From assembly GCF_020532645.1 (NCBI RefSeq), contig NZ_JAJAUZ010000030.1, positions 33,592-97,591 of the forward strand: 64,000 bases of DNA, written 5' to 3'. The translations under genes were made by a program, and so were the position numbers. Each line of letters begins with the position of its first letter. Position 1 is the stretch's first letter. This DNA is from Streptomyces bambusae. Lineage in GTDB: Bacteria > Actinomycetota > Actinomycetes > Streptomycetales > Streptomycetaceae. A model generated the notes under the pieces. The model was given only the letters and a program-made list of their open reading frames with translations. It did not search any database and was not told where the DNA came from. Below, one piece after another: positions 8,690-16,109 of the stretch.

Positions 8690-9565
8690 TCAGGCCGCGT
8701 GGATCCGCTGCCCGTCCGGTCCGGCCTCGACCTTCAGATCCCTCCAGCGCGCCGCGTCCAGGCCGGCCGGCCAGCCGAGTTCACCATGGCTACGCACCTC
8801 CCGCTGGCTGCGCACGCGCATGAACTCCACCTGGGCCACGAACCCGCCGACCGCTCCGCCCGTCCCGTCGCCTTCGAGGCGTACCAGCAGATCGGACCCG
8901 AACGGACTGTCCAGCGGAGCGATCAGGACACCGCCGGGCGCGAGCTGCGCCAGCCAGGCCGGGGGGATCCGACGGACGGAAGCGGTGGCCACGATCCGGT
9001 CGTAGGGTCCGGCGGCCGCGTGGCCGAGTTCCCCGTCGCCGGCGATGACGAGCGGACGCAAGTCCAGCTCCGCCAGCCGTCCGGCGGCCCGGGCGGCGAG
9101 CTGCGGATCGATCTCGACCGTCACCAGGTTCCCGGCACCCACCCGGACCGCGAGCAGCGCCGTCGTGTAGCCGGTGCCGGTCCCGATCTCCAACACCCGG
9201 TCACCGGGACGCGGGTCCAGGTGACGCAGGAGCTCCACGATGACACCGCTGGAGGAGATGCTGGAGGTGAAGGCACCGTTCGCGGCCCCTGTCGGCGGGA
9301 TGCGGCCGTCGTCGAGCTGGGTGATCAGGGCCACGCCCGGCAGGTACACCGCCTTGAGCCAGGCCCGCGGCCGCTCCGCCCGGTCGATGAGACTGTGGAG
9401 GCCGTCCTCGCGGGGGGCCGGCCACCACACCCGGTCCGGCACGAAATGCTCCCGGGGAACGGCGAGGAACACCTCGTACAGCCATCCCGCACCGGCGAAC
9501 CCGCGAGGGCTGCGGCTCATCTCCTCGGCGCAGCGAGCACGCAGGGCCTGGGCGGTCACCGGCAT
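8690..9565 (-). CDS. PIMT-like (protein-isoaspartate O-methyltransferase family) methyltransferase
   Basis: A 291-residue protein. An N-terminal helical region carries VPREHFVPDRVWW, then LITQLDDGR and SSISSSGVIVELL, both PIMT-family marks. The SAM site is RVLEIGTGTGYTTALLA (about residue 145), followed by TVEIDPQLA, GDGELG and PYDRIVATASVRRIP. This architecture is shared by PIMTs that act on RiPP precursors (lanthipeptide, lasso and graspetide systems). The start ATG at 9563-9565 lies 10 bases after the stop of a 51-codon peptide gene with a strong ribosome site, so the two are probably translated together. No ATP-grasp, LanM or lasso cyclase is in the window. Methylation of the peptide is inference. 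Confidence 0.85.
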   Translation of the reverse strand: MPVTAQALRARCAEEMSRSPRGFAGAGWLYEVFLAVPREHFVPDRVWWPAPREDGLHSLIDRAERPRAWLKAVYLPGVALITQLDDGRIPPTGAANGAFTSSISSSGVIVELLRHLDPRPGDRVLEIGTGTGYTTALLAVRVGAGNLVTVEIDPQLAARAAGRLAELDLRPLVIAGDGELGHAAAGPYDRIVATASVRRIPPAWLAQLAPGGVLIAPLDSPFGSDLLVRLEGDGTGGAVGGFVAQVEFMRVRSQREVRSHGELGWPAGLDAARWRDLKVEAGPDGQRIHAA

Positions 9566-9575
9566 CGCGACGGAC

Positions 9576-9731
9576 CTACTCGTCGCCGCTGTCGTCGGGC
9601 TCGGGCATCGGATTCCCGGGATCCCCCGGACTGGAATACGGGCCTCCCACCTGCCCGTCACCGGACTGCCGGTCATCGCCGCGCACCACAGCCCCGGCCG
9701 CGACTCGACGCACACTCCGTGCACTTGGCAT
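9576..9731 (-). CDS. 51-residue D/G/P-rich peptide, candidate methyltransferase substrate
   Basis: The ATG (complement of 9729-9731) follows GGAGGAAAC, one of the best ribosome sites in the window. The peptide starts MPSARSVRRVAAGAVV (basic, leader-like). It then becomes hydrophilic, with DD, DG, DP and DS pairs and a PMPEPDDSGDE end. It has no Cys and only one Tyr. The gene stops 10 bases before the PIMT-like methyltransferase on the same strand. Asp-Gly, Asp-Pro and Asp-Ser steps are the kind of sites PIMT homologues act on in RiPPs. I recognise no known precursor family. It might instead be a small regulatory or structural peptide. Confidence 0.55.
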   Translation of the reverse strand: MPSARSVRRVAAGAVVRGDDRQSGDGQVGGPYSSPGDPGNPMPEPDDSGDE

Positions 9732-10125
9732 GTTTCCTCCACTTGATGGTGTCGGCGCCGACAGGGTAGCGGCGGGGCCCGGCCGGGGAGAAGGCGACGC
9801 CCGACGTCGGCGTGAAGTCCCGGCCCGCGGCGCGACGTCGAGCGGCTGCCGCAGTACTGTGCCGGCACCTCGGCCGGACTTTGTCCGCCGCGACCCTGCT
9901 CCTCCAACCCGTCCGTGCCGTCGGCCACCGCCGCCTGGCCCCGGGCCGTACCGCCGCCTGGCCCCGTCCGCCGCCGCCGCCCTCTTCCGCCTGGCCGGCG
10001 GCATCAGCGCCGCCGTCATGCTCCTCAGGTGGCGACCTCGGCGTCCACGGACACCAGGCTGCCGGGCGGGGCGGCTCCGGGGCGCTCGGGAGGCTGTCAC
10101 GGTTTCTGCGAGGCAGGCTGTTCCC
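9732..10125. other. Intergenic region, no gene seen
   Basis: The stretch is open in several frames on both strands, but all translations are Arg/Pro/Ala-rich with no motif. It must hold the divergent promoters for the peptide-methyltransferase pair (minus) and the phosphatase (plus). No clean -35/-10 pair stands out. Confidence 0.5.
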
Positions 10126-11289
10126 ATGAGGACACATCCTCGTCCGTCTGGGCGGCACGGCGGGCCTTCCCGGCCGGGAGCGGGCGGGCACGGCGAGGTC
10201 CTGTTCACGCTGGCTCGGTGCCTGCCCTTCGCGATCGCGCTGGGAGTCCTGGGCATCGAGCTCTCACCGGCACACGACCTGGTCACGGGCCCCGTCCTCA
10301 CCACGACTCCGGCGCTGGCCGCGCTGACGATGGGCCCGGCGGGCACACTGTCCGCGGCCGCAGTCGCCGTGTGCGTGAACGTGACCTCCGCGACCTACAA
10401 CCAGTCCTGGGGAACCCAGACCCAGCTGATCATCGGCAATTTCCTGGGCCTGATCGTGGTGTCCGTGGCGAGTGTCATCCTGAGTAATGCAGTGCGCACG
10501 CGCAGGCAGATCGAGCTCGACCAGGTCCGTCGGATCGCAGTGGCGGCCCAGGAGGTCGTCCTGAGGCCCGTCCCCGAGCTCCTGGGCCCGGTGCGAGCGG
10601 CCAGCCTGTGCCTGGCGGCCGGGACGGGGGCGCAGATCGGGGGCGATCTGTACGAGGCCGTGCAGACGCGCTACGGCGTCCGCCTGATCGTGGGGGACGT
10701 CCGGGGGAAGGGACTGTCCGCCATCCGTGCCGTCGCGGTGGCCTTGGGCGCGTTCCGGGAGGCCGTCCACTACGAGGAAGAAGTGCAGGAGGTCATGAAC
10801 CACTGTGCGGCAGCGTTGGGGCGCGAGGCCGCCGTACCCGGCACCTACTCCCAGGCGGAACTTCCCGAAGTCCTCATGGAGGGATTCACCACCGCGCTCA
10901 TCGCCCAGGTGCCGGACGAGCCGGTCGTGCACCTGGTCAACCGTGGACACCCGCCTCCGCTGGTGCTGCACCGGGGCAAGGCCGAGGCCCTGATGCCCGC
11001 CTCGCCGATGCCGCCACTGGGCTTCGAAGACCTCGTCGACGGCCCTCTCGCCACGCTCGAGAGCCATCCGTTCCCGGTCGGTGACCGGCTGCTCCTCTAC
11101 ACCGACGGCGTGATCGAAGCCCGCAACCGTGACGACGCTTTCCTCCCGCTGGCGGAGACCATGGAGCAGATACCCGCCGGCACCTCCCCGCAGGAGTTCC
11201 TGGACGCACTGCACAAGGCCTTGATCCGCCACAGCGAGGGGCACTTGGCGGACGACGTCGCGATGATCCTCATCGAACGCATCGCCTGA
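10126..11289 (+). CDS. Membrane-anchored PP2C/SpoIIE-type serine phosphatase
   Basis: A 387-residue protein. Residues 20-125 hold about four hydrophobic spans, then a short coiled linker. The catalytic domain follows from about 140: PVRAASLCLAAGTGAQIGGDLYEA (first metal Asp in GGDLYE), VGDVRGKGLSA (second motif), GFTTALIAQV, NRGHPPPLVL and LLLYTDGVIEARN, ending LADDVAMILIERIA. This is the standard Streptomyces SpoIIE/RsbU-like phosphatase, which dephosphorylates anti-sigma factor antagonists. The start ATG follows a weak GGCAGG. The only STAS protein in the window is 25 kb away, so the partner is unknown. Confidence 0.9.
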   Translation: MRTHPRPSGRHGGPSRPGAGGHGEVLFTLARCLPFAIALGVLGIELSPAHDLVTGPVLTTTPALAALTMGPAGTLSAAAVAVCVNVTSATYNQSWGTQTQLIIGNFLGLIVVSVASVILSNAVRTRRQIELDQVRRIAVAAQEVVLRPVPELLGPVRAASLCLAAGTGAQIGGDLYEAVQTRYGVRLIVGDVRGKGLSAIRAVAVALGAFREAVHYEEEVQEVMNHCAAALGREAAVPGTYSQAELPEVLMEGFTTALIAQVPDEPVVHLVNRGHPPPLVLHRGKAEALMPASPMPPLGFEDLVDGPLATLESHPFPVGDRLLLYTDGVIEARNRDDAFLPLAETMEQIPAGTSPQEFLDALHKALIRHSEGHLADDVAMILIERIA

Positions 11290-11473
11290 CGGCGAGGCGA
11301 CCCGGGCATCCTCGGCGGTACCGGCCGATTCGGAACCGTTCTCGCCGTGCGGCTCCGCCAAAGCGGAAAGGGCGCGCGCGAGGTGGGCTGTGCCCGTCCA
11401 TACGCGCAGTCCGGCCCCGGGAGCCGGGCAGCGGCCGGGTCCGGCCCCGGGCGGCGGGCGTTAGCCTGGCGGC

Positions 11474-12823
11474 ATGTCAGAGCGCGTCGTACCGCAGCAG
11501 GCGGGCCGTGTGATTCCCCTGGGCCATGCGGACCGGCTGTGGGCCGGCCTGACCGCCGACAGCGCCGTGCCGGTCTTCCCCGAGCCGTTCACGCACCCAT
11601 CCGCCTGCTCCCGGGCCGGGTACGTCCTGCTGGGTGCCCGCGTGGTCGAAACGGTGCAGGACCGCGGCGGTGCGTGGGGTGTCCGCGAGACCGAGGTGCG
11701 CCGGGCGGCGGCGGAGCTGAGGGGCGTCGCAATGGACGCGGCTGACCTGGTCCGCATCGGAGGGCCCCGCAACATCCGGGCGGAGGAACACCCCGGGGGA
11801 CTGCTGCGGCACTGGCGCCGGCGCATCCTGCGGGACGTGCAGCAGCCCAGGCGCCCCGAGTGGGCAGCAGAAGGGGACGGGGACCGACCGCCCCATCTGG
11901 CGGGCATCGACTGGCCGCGGGTGGTCGTCGAGCGGAACCGGGGCCGGACGGAGCCCGAATGGTGGCTGCCGCGCGCCGTGGTGAGGCTGCTGGACGAGGC
12001 CGAGCACGCCGAGGCACACCGGCTCCGGACCACCCGGCCCGGCCCGGCAGGCTCGCCCGCAGCCGGACTGCCCGCCCCCTCCCGACCGCCGGCAGCGGCT
12101 GTCCCCGCCCCCTCCCGACCGCCGGCCGACGAACCCGCCGCCCCCGTGCGCCCGTACCGCGGGGAGCTGAAGGGCCAGTCGTACGCGGTCCTCAGCAGGA
12201 AGCCGGGTACGCCCCGCAGCGTGGCCGGATGGCTGTGCGCCGTCTGCCGCACCGTGCCCGCGGCCGTGCTCGACCACTGCCACGAGCACGGTGACGTCCG
12301 CGCCCCGGTGTGCCGGTCCTGCAACACCCTGGAGCGCCCCGACCACCTCTACAGCACCGACGTACGCGTCGCCGACCGCTACGCGCGCCTCTTCGGCTCG
12401 GATGCCGTCACCTGGCTCGGGCACTGGCACCGGTGCACGGGATGCCGCGCCCGCACCACCCTGCCCATACCCCACCTCGCCGCCTGGACGGCGCACGTCG
12501 CCTGCCGGTCGCTGCGCCCGAGCCACCGCCCCCCTGACGGGCGGCGCAGGCCCTGCGGGGTGCTGCGGGTCTCGTGGACGGGAAGCCACCACGCGCCCCG
12601 TTCCTGCCTGTTCACCGTCTCCGTCGACTTCTGCCCCTCGGGCGAGCACCGCGTTCTGGCCCGGGTCCCGTACCGTGAGGCCGCCGGACGCTTCGCCGCG
12701 TGGCTGGCGGAGACCGCACCGGTGGTGGCCGCGGAGGCCGGCCCCGATCGTCTGGACGGCCTCCCCACCCGCTTCAGACCGGTCGTCGTGGACACGGGCG
12801 GCGGGGACCAGGCCCTCTTCTGA
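11474..12823 (+). CDS. Recombination endonuclease VII (HNH-type) domain protein
   Basis: A 449-residue protein. The centre (about 255-290) carries the endonuclease VII zinc/HNH signature: CAVCRTVPAAVLDHCHEHG, then APVCRSCNT, with paired CxxC motifs and the catalytic DHCH. N-terminal residues 1-190 are soluble and unrecognised. A Pro/Ala-rich linker with a PAPSRPPA duplication (about 195-220) follows. The C-terminal 110 residues are an unrecognised basic domain. Such proteins are common, possibly phage-derived, in Streptomyces; the target is unknown. The start ATG begins MSERVVPQQAGRV. Confidence 0.8.
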   Translation: MSERVVPQQAGRVIPLGHADRLWAGLTADSAVPVFPEPFTHPSACSRAGYVLLGARVVETVQDRGGAWGVRETEVRRAAAELRGVAMDAADLVRIGGPRNIRAEEHPGGLLRHWRRRILRDVQQPRRPEWAAEGDGDRPPHLAGIDWPRVVVERNRGRTEPEWWLPRAVVRLLDEAEHAEAHRLRTTRPGPAGSPAAGLPAPSRPPAAAVPAPSRPPADEPAAPVRPYRGELKGQSYAVLSRKPGTPRSVAGWLCAVCRTVPAAVLDHCHEHGDVRAPVCRSCNTLERPDHLYSTDVRVADRYARLFGSDAVTWLGHWHRCTGCRARTTLPIPHLAAWTAHVACRSLRPSHRPPDGRRRPCGVLRVSWTGSHHAPRSCLFTVSVDFCPSGEHRVLARVPYREAAGRFAAWLAETAPVVAAEAGPDRLDGLPTRFRPVVVDTGGGDQALF

Positions 12824-12930
12824 CCGGAATCTCTCGTGACCGGCACATCCGCACTGGTGCGAACCATGCGGGGGTGCGCGCAGCCGCCGGTGTCGGGACC
12901 GGGCCGCCGACGGCACCGGTCAGGGCGGCG

Positions 12931-13509
12931 TCAACGCCCGTTGCCGAGGACGTTGTCGAGGTGGGCCGCGAGCGCGGTGCGCAGGGTTTCGGGCGCCATC
13001 TTCTGCTCGTCGACGAGGTACGCGACGAGGTCGGCCCGGACGGCGGCCAGCAGGGCGTGCGCGGTGAACTCCGGGGTGTGGACCCCGGGCACCTGCTCCA
13101 GCGCCGACCGGAGGATCCCGTGCCACCAGCCGTAGTGCTCGGCCTGGTACGGGCTGCCGAGACCGGCTTCCTCGGCGGCCGTCATCAGGTTCCGGTTCTC
13201 GATCTTGAACCGCAGTGAGGCGTCGAGGAGGTCCAGCACCCGCTGCCGTGGTGAGGAGACGGCTGCGTCCTGGGCTTCCTGTACGGCGTTCCGGATCGGT
13301 TCGAGGCGGGTGGCGATCACGGCGCCGATCAGTCCGGCGCGGTCGCCGAAGCGGCGGAAGAGGGTGCCCTTGCCCACGCCCGCGGCCGCGGCGATGTCGT
13401 CCATCGACACGTTCTGGGGACTGCTGCTGGCGGCGAACAGGGCGTCCGCGGCGGCCAGGACGGCCTCCCGGTTGCGCACGGCATCCGCACGTTCCGCGCG
13501 CTGGGCCAC
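12931..13509 (-). CDS. TetR-family transcriptional regulator
   Basis: A 192-residue protein with a TetR N-terminal domain; the helix-turn-helix lies in MDDIAAAAGVGKGTLFRRFGD (about 36-56). The C-terminal ligand-binding half is divergent. It is the third gene of a minus-strand operon after a SnoaL-like and an NmrA-like gene, 54 bases downstream of the latter. Two palindromes overlapping the operon promoter (14697-14742) are the probable operators, so autorepression is likely. The inducing ligand is unknown. Confidence 0.9.
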   Translation of the reverse strand: MAQRAERADAVRNREAVLAAADALFAASSSPQNVSMDDIAAAAGVGKGTLFRRFGDRAGLIGAVIATRLEPIRNAVQEAQDAAVSSPRQRVLDLLDASLRFKIENRNLMTAAEEAGLGSPYQAEHYGWWHGILRSALEQVPGVHTPEFTAHALLAAVRADLVAYLVDEQKMAPETLRTALAAHLDNVLGNGR

Positions 13510-13563
13510 GGCTCCTCCTCGGTCTTCGGCCGGTCCCGGCCCCGGGGAATGATATTCGGTGGC

Positions 13564-14424
13564 TCAGCCGGGCTGCGGCTCGTCATAGGTCACCTCGCGC
13601 CGGACGAAAGCGCGGAACGTGCCCGGCGGGCGGCCCGTGAGGCGTTCGACGGTGTCCGAGGTGCGGTCTTCGGCCCCTGCGGCGATGGCCCGGTCCATCT
13701 CGGCCAGCAGAGTGGCGAATTCCAGCGGGATCTCGGCCGCCCAGCGGTCGCGCACCTGCTCGAAGGTCAGCTGCCGGTGCACCACGGGCCGCCCGGTCAC
13801 CTCGGTGAGGATCGCGGCGACGTCGGCGTGGCTCAGCGTCTGCGGCCCGGTCAGCACGAGGTCGGTGTTGGGGGCCCGGTCGTCGGTGAGAGCGCGTACG
13901 GCGACTGCGGCGATGTCCTGCGCGTCGACGAACCCGACGCGCCCCTCTCCCGTGGCCGACATGATGGCGCCCTCGTTGCGGATGCTGCGTCCGTGGGGGC
14001 TGGAGCCGGCGAAGTTCTGCATGAACCACGAGGGCCGCAGGACCGCCCACTCGTCGAACAGTCCGGGCAGGGCCTGGTGGACCTGGCCCACCGCCGGACC
14101 CCCCGCGGGTATCGCCGACGAGCTGAGCAGCACCGCCCGGCGCACGCCTGCCGCCTGGGCCAGGCGGAGGAAGGGCAGCATGACCTCGGCCGGATTGGGG
14201 GAGCCGACGGGCGGGACGAGGTAGGCGCGGTCGGCGCCTTCGAGGACCGGCTCCCAGGTCGAGGGGGCGTTCCAGTCGAAGCGGACGCCGTCCGCGCCCA
14301 CCACCGGAGCGGCCGTCCGGCCGGCGGCTTTGGCGCGGTGGCCCGCGGCGGTCAGGCCGGCGGTGACCCGGCGGCCGGTGGTGCCGGTGGCGCCGATGAC
14401 GAGGGTGGTTCCGGGGGTGTTCAA
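13564..14424 (-). CDS. NmrA-like NAD(P)-binding protein
   Basis: A 286-residue atypical SDR. VIGATGTTGRRV near residue 10 binds NAD(P), and there is no canonical Tyr-x3-Lys. A conserved LRPSWFMQNF stretch at about 150 marks the NmrA/TMR family (quinone reductase QOR2-like and ergot alkaloid-like proteins). It begins at TTG, overlapping the TGA of the upstream SnoaL-like gene in TTGA, with AGGAG in the upstream complement. Members act as redox sensors or quinone reductases. Co-regulation with a TetR repressor suggests a role in detoxifying an electrophile or quinone; that is inference. Confidence 0.85.
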   Translation of the reverse strand: MNTPGTTLVIGATGTTGRRVTAGLTAAGHRAKAAGRTAAPVVGADGVRFDWNAPSTWEPVLEGADRAYLVPPVGSPNPAEVMLPFLRLAQAAGVRRAVLLSSSAIPAGGPAVGQVHQALPGLFDEWAVLRPSWFMQNFAGSSPHGRSIRNEGAIMSATGEGRVGFVDAQDIAAVAVRALTDDRAPNTDLVLTGPQTLSHADVAAILTEVTGRPVVHRQLTFEQVRDRWAAEIPLEFATLLAEMDRAIAAGAEDRTSDTVERLTGRPPGTFRAFVRREVTYDEPQPG

Positions 14425-14669
14425 CGGTTCGCTCCTGTGTGGTCGGCAGCGGGCAGGGTGGCGGCGAGGGGGTTCCAGTAGTCGCGGTAGGAGGTGATGA
14501 GCCCGTCCTCGACCGTGACCACGGCGATGTAGCGCATGTCGTAGGGGGCGTCGGCCTCCACCTGGCGGCCGACCCCGCGCATCTCCACCGAGCCCCGGAT
14601 GTCCTTCTGCAGCAGCAGGCGCAGGCGGTGGCGGAGCAGTTCCGCTGGGGTTCTTGGTGTAGTCGTCAT
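14421..14669 (-). pseudogene. SnoaL-like protein with an internal deletion
   Basis: The 82-residue product starts MTTTPRTPAELLRHRLRLLL like full SnoaL/NTF2-fold proteins and ends with EMRGVGRQVEADAPYDMRYI then VVTVEDGLITSYRDYWNPLA, their normal C-terminal half. Full-length relatives are about 130-150 residues. The middle block (the first helices and the active-site W..DG/P region) is missing at LLLQKD|IRGS, with the frame kept. The fold can hardly form a normal cavity, so it is probably non-functional, though its translation still couples to the NmrA start. Start codon ATG at 14667-14669. Confidence 0.65.
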
Positions 14670-14696
14670 CAGGGCTTCCGTCCTGTCGGTGCTAAA

Positions 14697-14711
14697 CGGA
14701 CTGCCGGTCCG
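14697..14711 (-). promoter_or_regulatory. Palindromic operator 2 (start region)
   Basis: CGGACTGCCGGTCCG repeats the operator half-site CGGAC...GTCCG, centred 31 bases from operator 1 (about three helical turns). This places two dimers on the same DNA face. It overlaps the expected transcription start. Confidence 0.65.
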
Positions 14712-14721
14712 GATGGTTGAA

Positions 14722-14750
14722 AGAATACGGACTGGCAGTCCGCTTTTCAA
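14722..14750 (-). promoter_or_regulatory. Near-consensus vegetative promoter of the SnoaL-NmrA-TetR operon
   Basis: On the complement, TTGAAA (14745-14750) is followed after exactly 17 bases by TATTCT (14722-14727). This is a strong -35/-10 pair for the principal sigma factor, 50 bases before the first start codon. One operator fills the spacer and a second overlaps the start region, a standard repressor layout. Confidence 0.75.
14728..14742 (-). promoter_or_regulatory. Palindromic operator 1 (promoter spacer)
   Basis: CGGACTGGCAGTCCG is a perfect 6-base palindrome around GGC and exactly fills the spacer between -35 and -10. A TetR dimer bound here would block RNA polymerase. The regulator gene is the third gene of this operon. 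Confidence 0.7.
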
Positions 14751-15088
14751 GATCCGGTCGGCCGGTACGGGCCGTCAGGGGTTGGGTGCCGCGCGGCGGG
14801 TGATGAGGTCTGCCGCCCGGCCGGCCCGCCCGGGGGCGCCTGGAGGTCGTCGCGGTCGAGGGGTGCTTCGGCGCGGGCCGCCCGGGGTGCATCCGGCCGT
14901 CGTGGAGGCGGCCGGGGCCTTCGGTCCGCCTGAACCGCATCCCGCCGGCCGCGGGTGGAGCGGTCGATGGCGGGCGGCGCCGGACGGGCGCGTGTGCTTT
15001 TCGCCCGGAAGTCCGCGTGCGGCACCCCGTAGGGCCCCCCTTGCCTGCCCGCAGGGATGCCGCACACGGACCGCCGCACCATAACCTT

Positions 15089-15109
15089 TAACGGTAATCA
15101 TTTTCAATA
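15089..15109 (-). promoter_or_regulatory. Zur/Fur-type box (candidate)
   Basis: The complement contains TGAAAATGATTACCG inside an AT-rich patch that stands out from the GC-rich surroundings. It resembles actinobacterial Zur boxes (TGAAAATGATTTTCA type). No zinc transporter or paralogous ribosomal-protein gene follows on either side; a transposase scrap abuts it. It may be the orphaned operator of a lost gene. The match is by eye only. Confidence 0.4.
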
Positions 15110-15110
15110 G

Positions 15111-15164
15111 ATGTTCCGCTACGAACGGACCCGCCCCGGCGAACTCGTCCACATCGACACCAAG
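15111..15164 (+). pseudogene. IS481-type transposase scrap
   Basis: The frame reads MFRYERTRPGELVHIDTK, close to the start of the IS481/IS3 integrase core (RYE.RPGELVHIDVKKLGR), then loses similarity. The DDE residues downstream are absent. It sits immediately beside the Zur-like box. Confidence 0.55.
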
Positions 15165-15353
15165 CGGCCGCTCGGCCGGAACCGGCCGGGGCTCCCCCGC
15201 CGCGAAGGTTCAAATGGCGTTCGCCGGACGACGGCCCGCAGGTGTCTGAGGCCCGGGGCCTGAGGCCTGATCCCGAACGCGTACGAGCTGTCGCCGGGCC
15301 ATCCGGTCGGGCGGGCGGTTCCGGACCTGCTACCACCCTGCTACCTTGCGAGT
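15165..15353. other. Spacer before the toxin-antitoxin pair, no gene seen
   Basis: GC-rich sequence without a coding frame. GCTACCACCCTGCTACCTTGCGAGTATG immediately precedes the antitoxin start and presumably includes its promoter. The preceding stretch 14751-15088 likewise shows no gene: its long frames are Arg/Pro-rich on both strands. Confidence 0.4.
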
Positions 15354-15620
15354 ATGAGCAGCATGAGGAAGCAGACCCAACTCCGCCTGGAACCGGATGT
15401 GTTGGCTGCCGGCAAGGACGCGGCCGCGGCGCGCGGCCTGGACTTCAACCAGTACGTGCAGCGTCTGATCACAGAAGACACCACAGGTGCCCGGGCAGCG
15501 GGCATGGCTGCCGCCCAGCGGCTCCTGGATGCACACGGTGCCTTCCTCGACGAGCTGGAGGAACACCTCGACGCGCAGCGCGCCCCAACCCGGCACACCG
15601 GTCGGGGCACTGCTGCGTGA
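15354..15620 (+). CDS. Antitoxin of a Streptomyces 'Fic family' toxin-antitoxin pair
   Basis: An 88-residue protein: RKQTQLRLEPDVLAAGKDAA, then a RGLDFNQYVQRLI helix pair as in ribbon-helix-helix antitoxins, and an acidic helical C-terminus that wraps the toxin. The stop overlaps the toxin start in GTGA. ATG at 15354 is used; a second at 15363 (MRKQT) is equally placed. The pair probably autoregulates. Confidence 0.7.
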   Translation: MSSMRKQTQLRLEPDVLAAGKDAAAARGLDFNQYVQRLITEDTTGARAAGMAAAQRLLDAHGAFLDELEEHLDAQRAPTRHTGRGTAA

Positions 15621-15990
15621 GCATGTCCCTGCACGTCGACCTGACGTGGATCCTGGAAGTCGCCGAACGCGCCGGCCACCGCGACCCGGCACCCGAGGAC
15701 CTCGGCGTCCCGCTTGCCGCGGTCGCCCGTCACCGCGCCGAACTCCTCGAGCACCCCGTCTACGACGACCCCACACCCGCGCCGCCGCCCTCGTCCACAC
15801 CCTCGGCCGCCTGCGCTGGCTGGAACGCTCCAACCTCACCGTCGCCTGCGCCACCGCCGCGATGTACCTGACCGCCAGCGGCATCCCCGCCACCCCCACC
15901 CGCGAGCAACTCACCGCCCTCGCCCACGAGCTGTACGACCCCCGAGCGACCATCGGCCGGATCACCGAACTCCTGCGCACCTGGACGTAG
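15617..15990 (+). pseudogene. Toxin component of the 'Fic family' pair, frameshifted
   Basis: Frame one runs from the GTG overlapping the antitoxin stop: MSMSLHVDLTWILEVAERAG, then ARHRAELLEHPVYDD. At the CCCC run near 15769-15772 the coding sense passes to another frame: RAAALVHTLGRLRWLER, then VACATAAMYLTASGI and ELLRTWT-stop. Removing one C restores a protein of about 124 residues matching the length and order of this toxin family (VDLxWLL...AVARHRAE...PVYDD...RAAALL). As written the toxin is dead, leaving a free antitoxin. Confidence 0.65.
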
Positions 15991-16109
15991 ACACCACCGA
16001 CGCCCCGGCGCGCAAACCGGCAGGGACGAGTGTGCGTCCCATGGCTGCTCACTCGGTCACGTGACACACCCGCTTGCGGCGCAGCCGTCCGGCCTGTCGA
16101 CGTGGGGCA

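Noticed and set aside
9740..10125. Extended N-terminus for the PP2C phosphatase from 9730
   Set aside because: The added 132 residues are Arg/Pro-rich with no homology-like pattern, and the region must hold divergent promoters.
14755..15085. Zur-controlled ribosomal protein or zinc gene downstream of the box on the minus strand
   Set aside because: Frames starting at ATGATTACCG or ATGGTGCGG give Arg/Pro/Ala-rich products unlike L28, L31, L33, S14 or ZnuABC.
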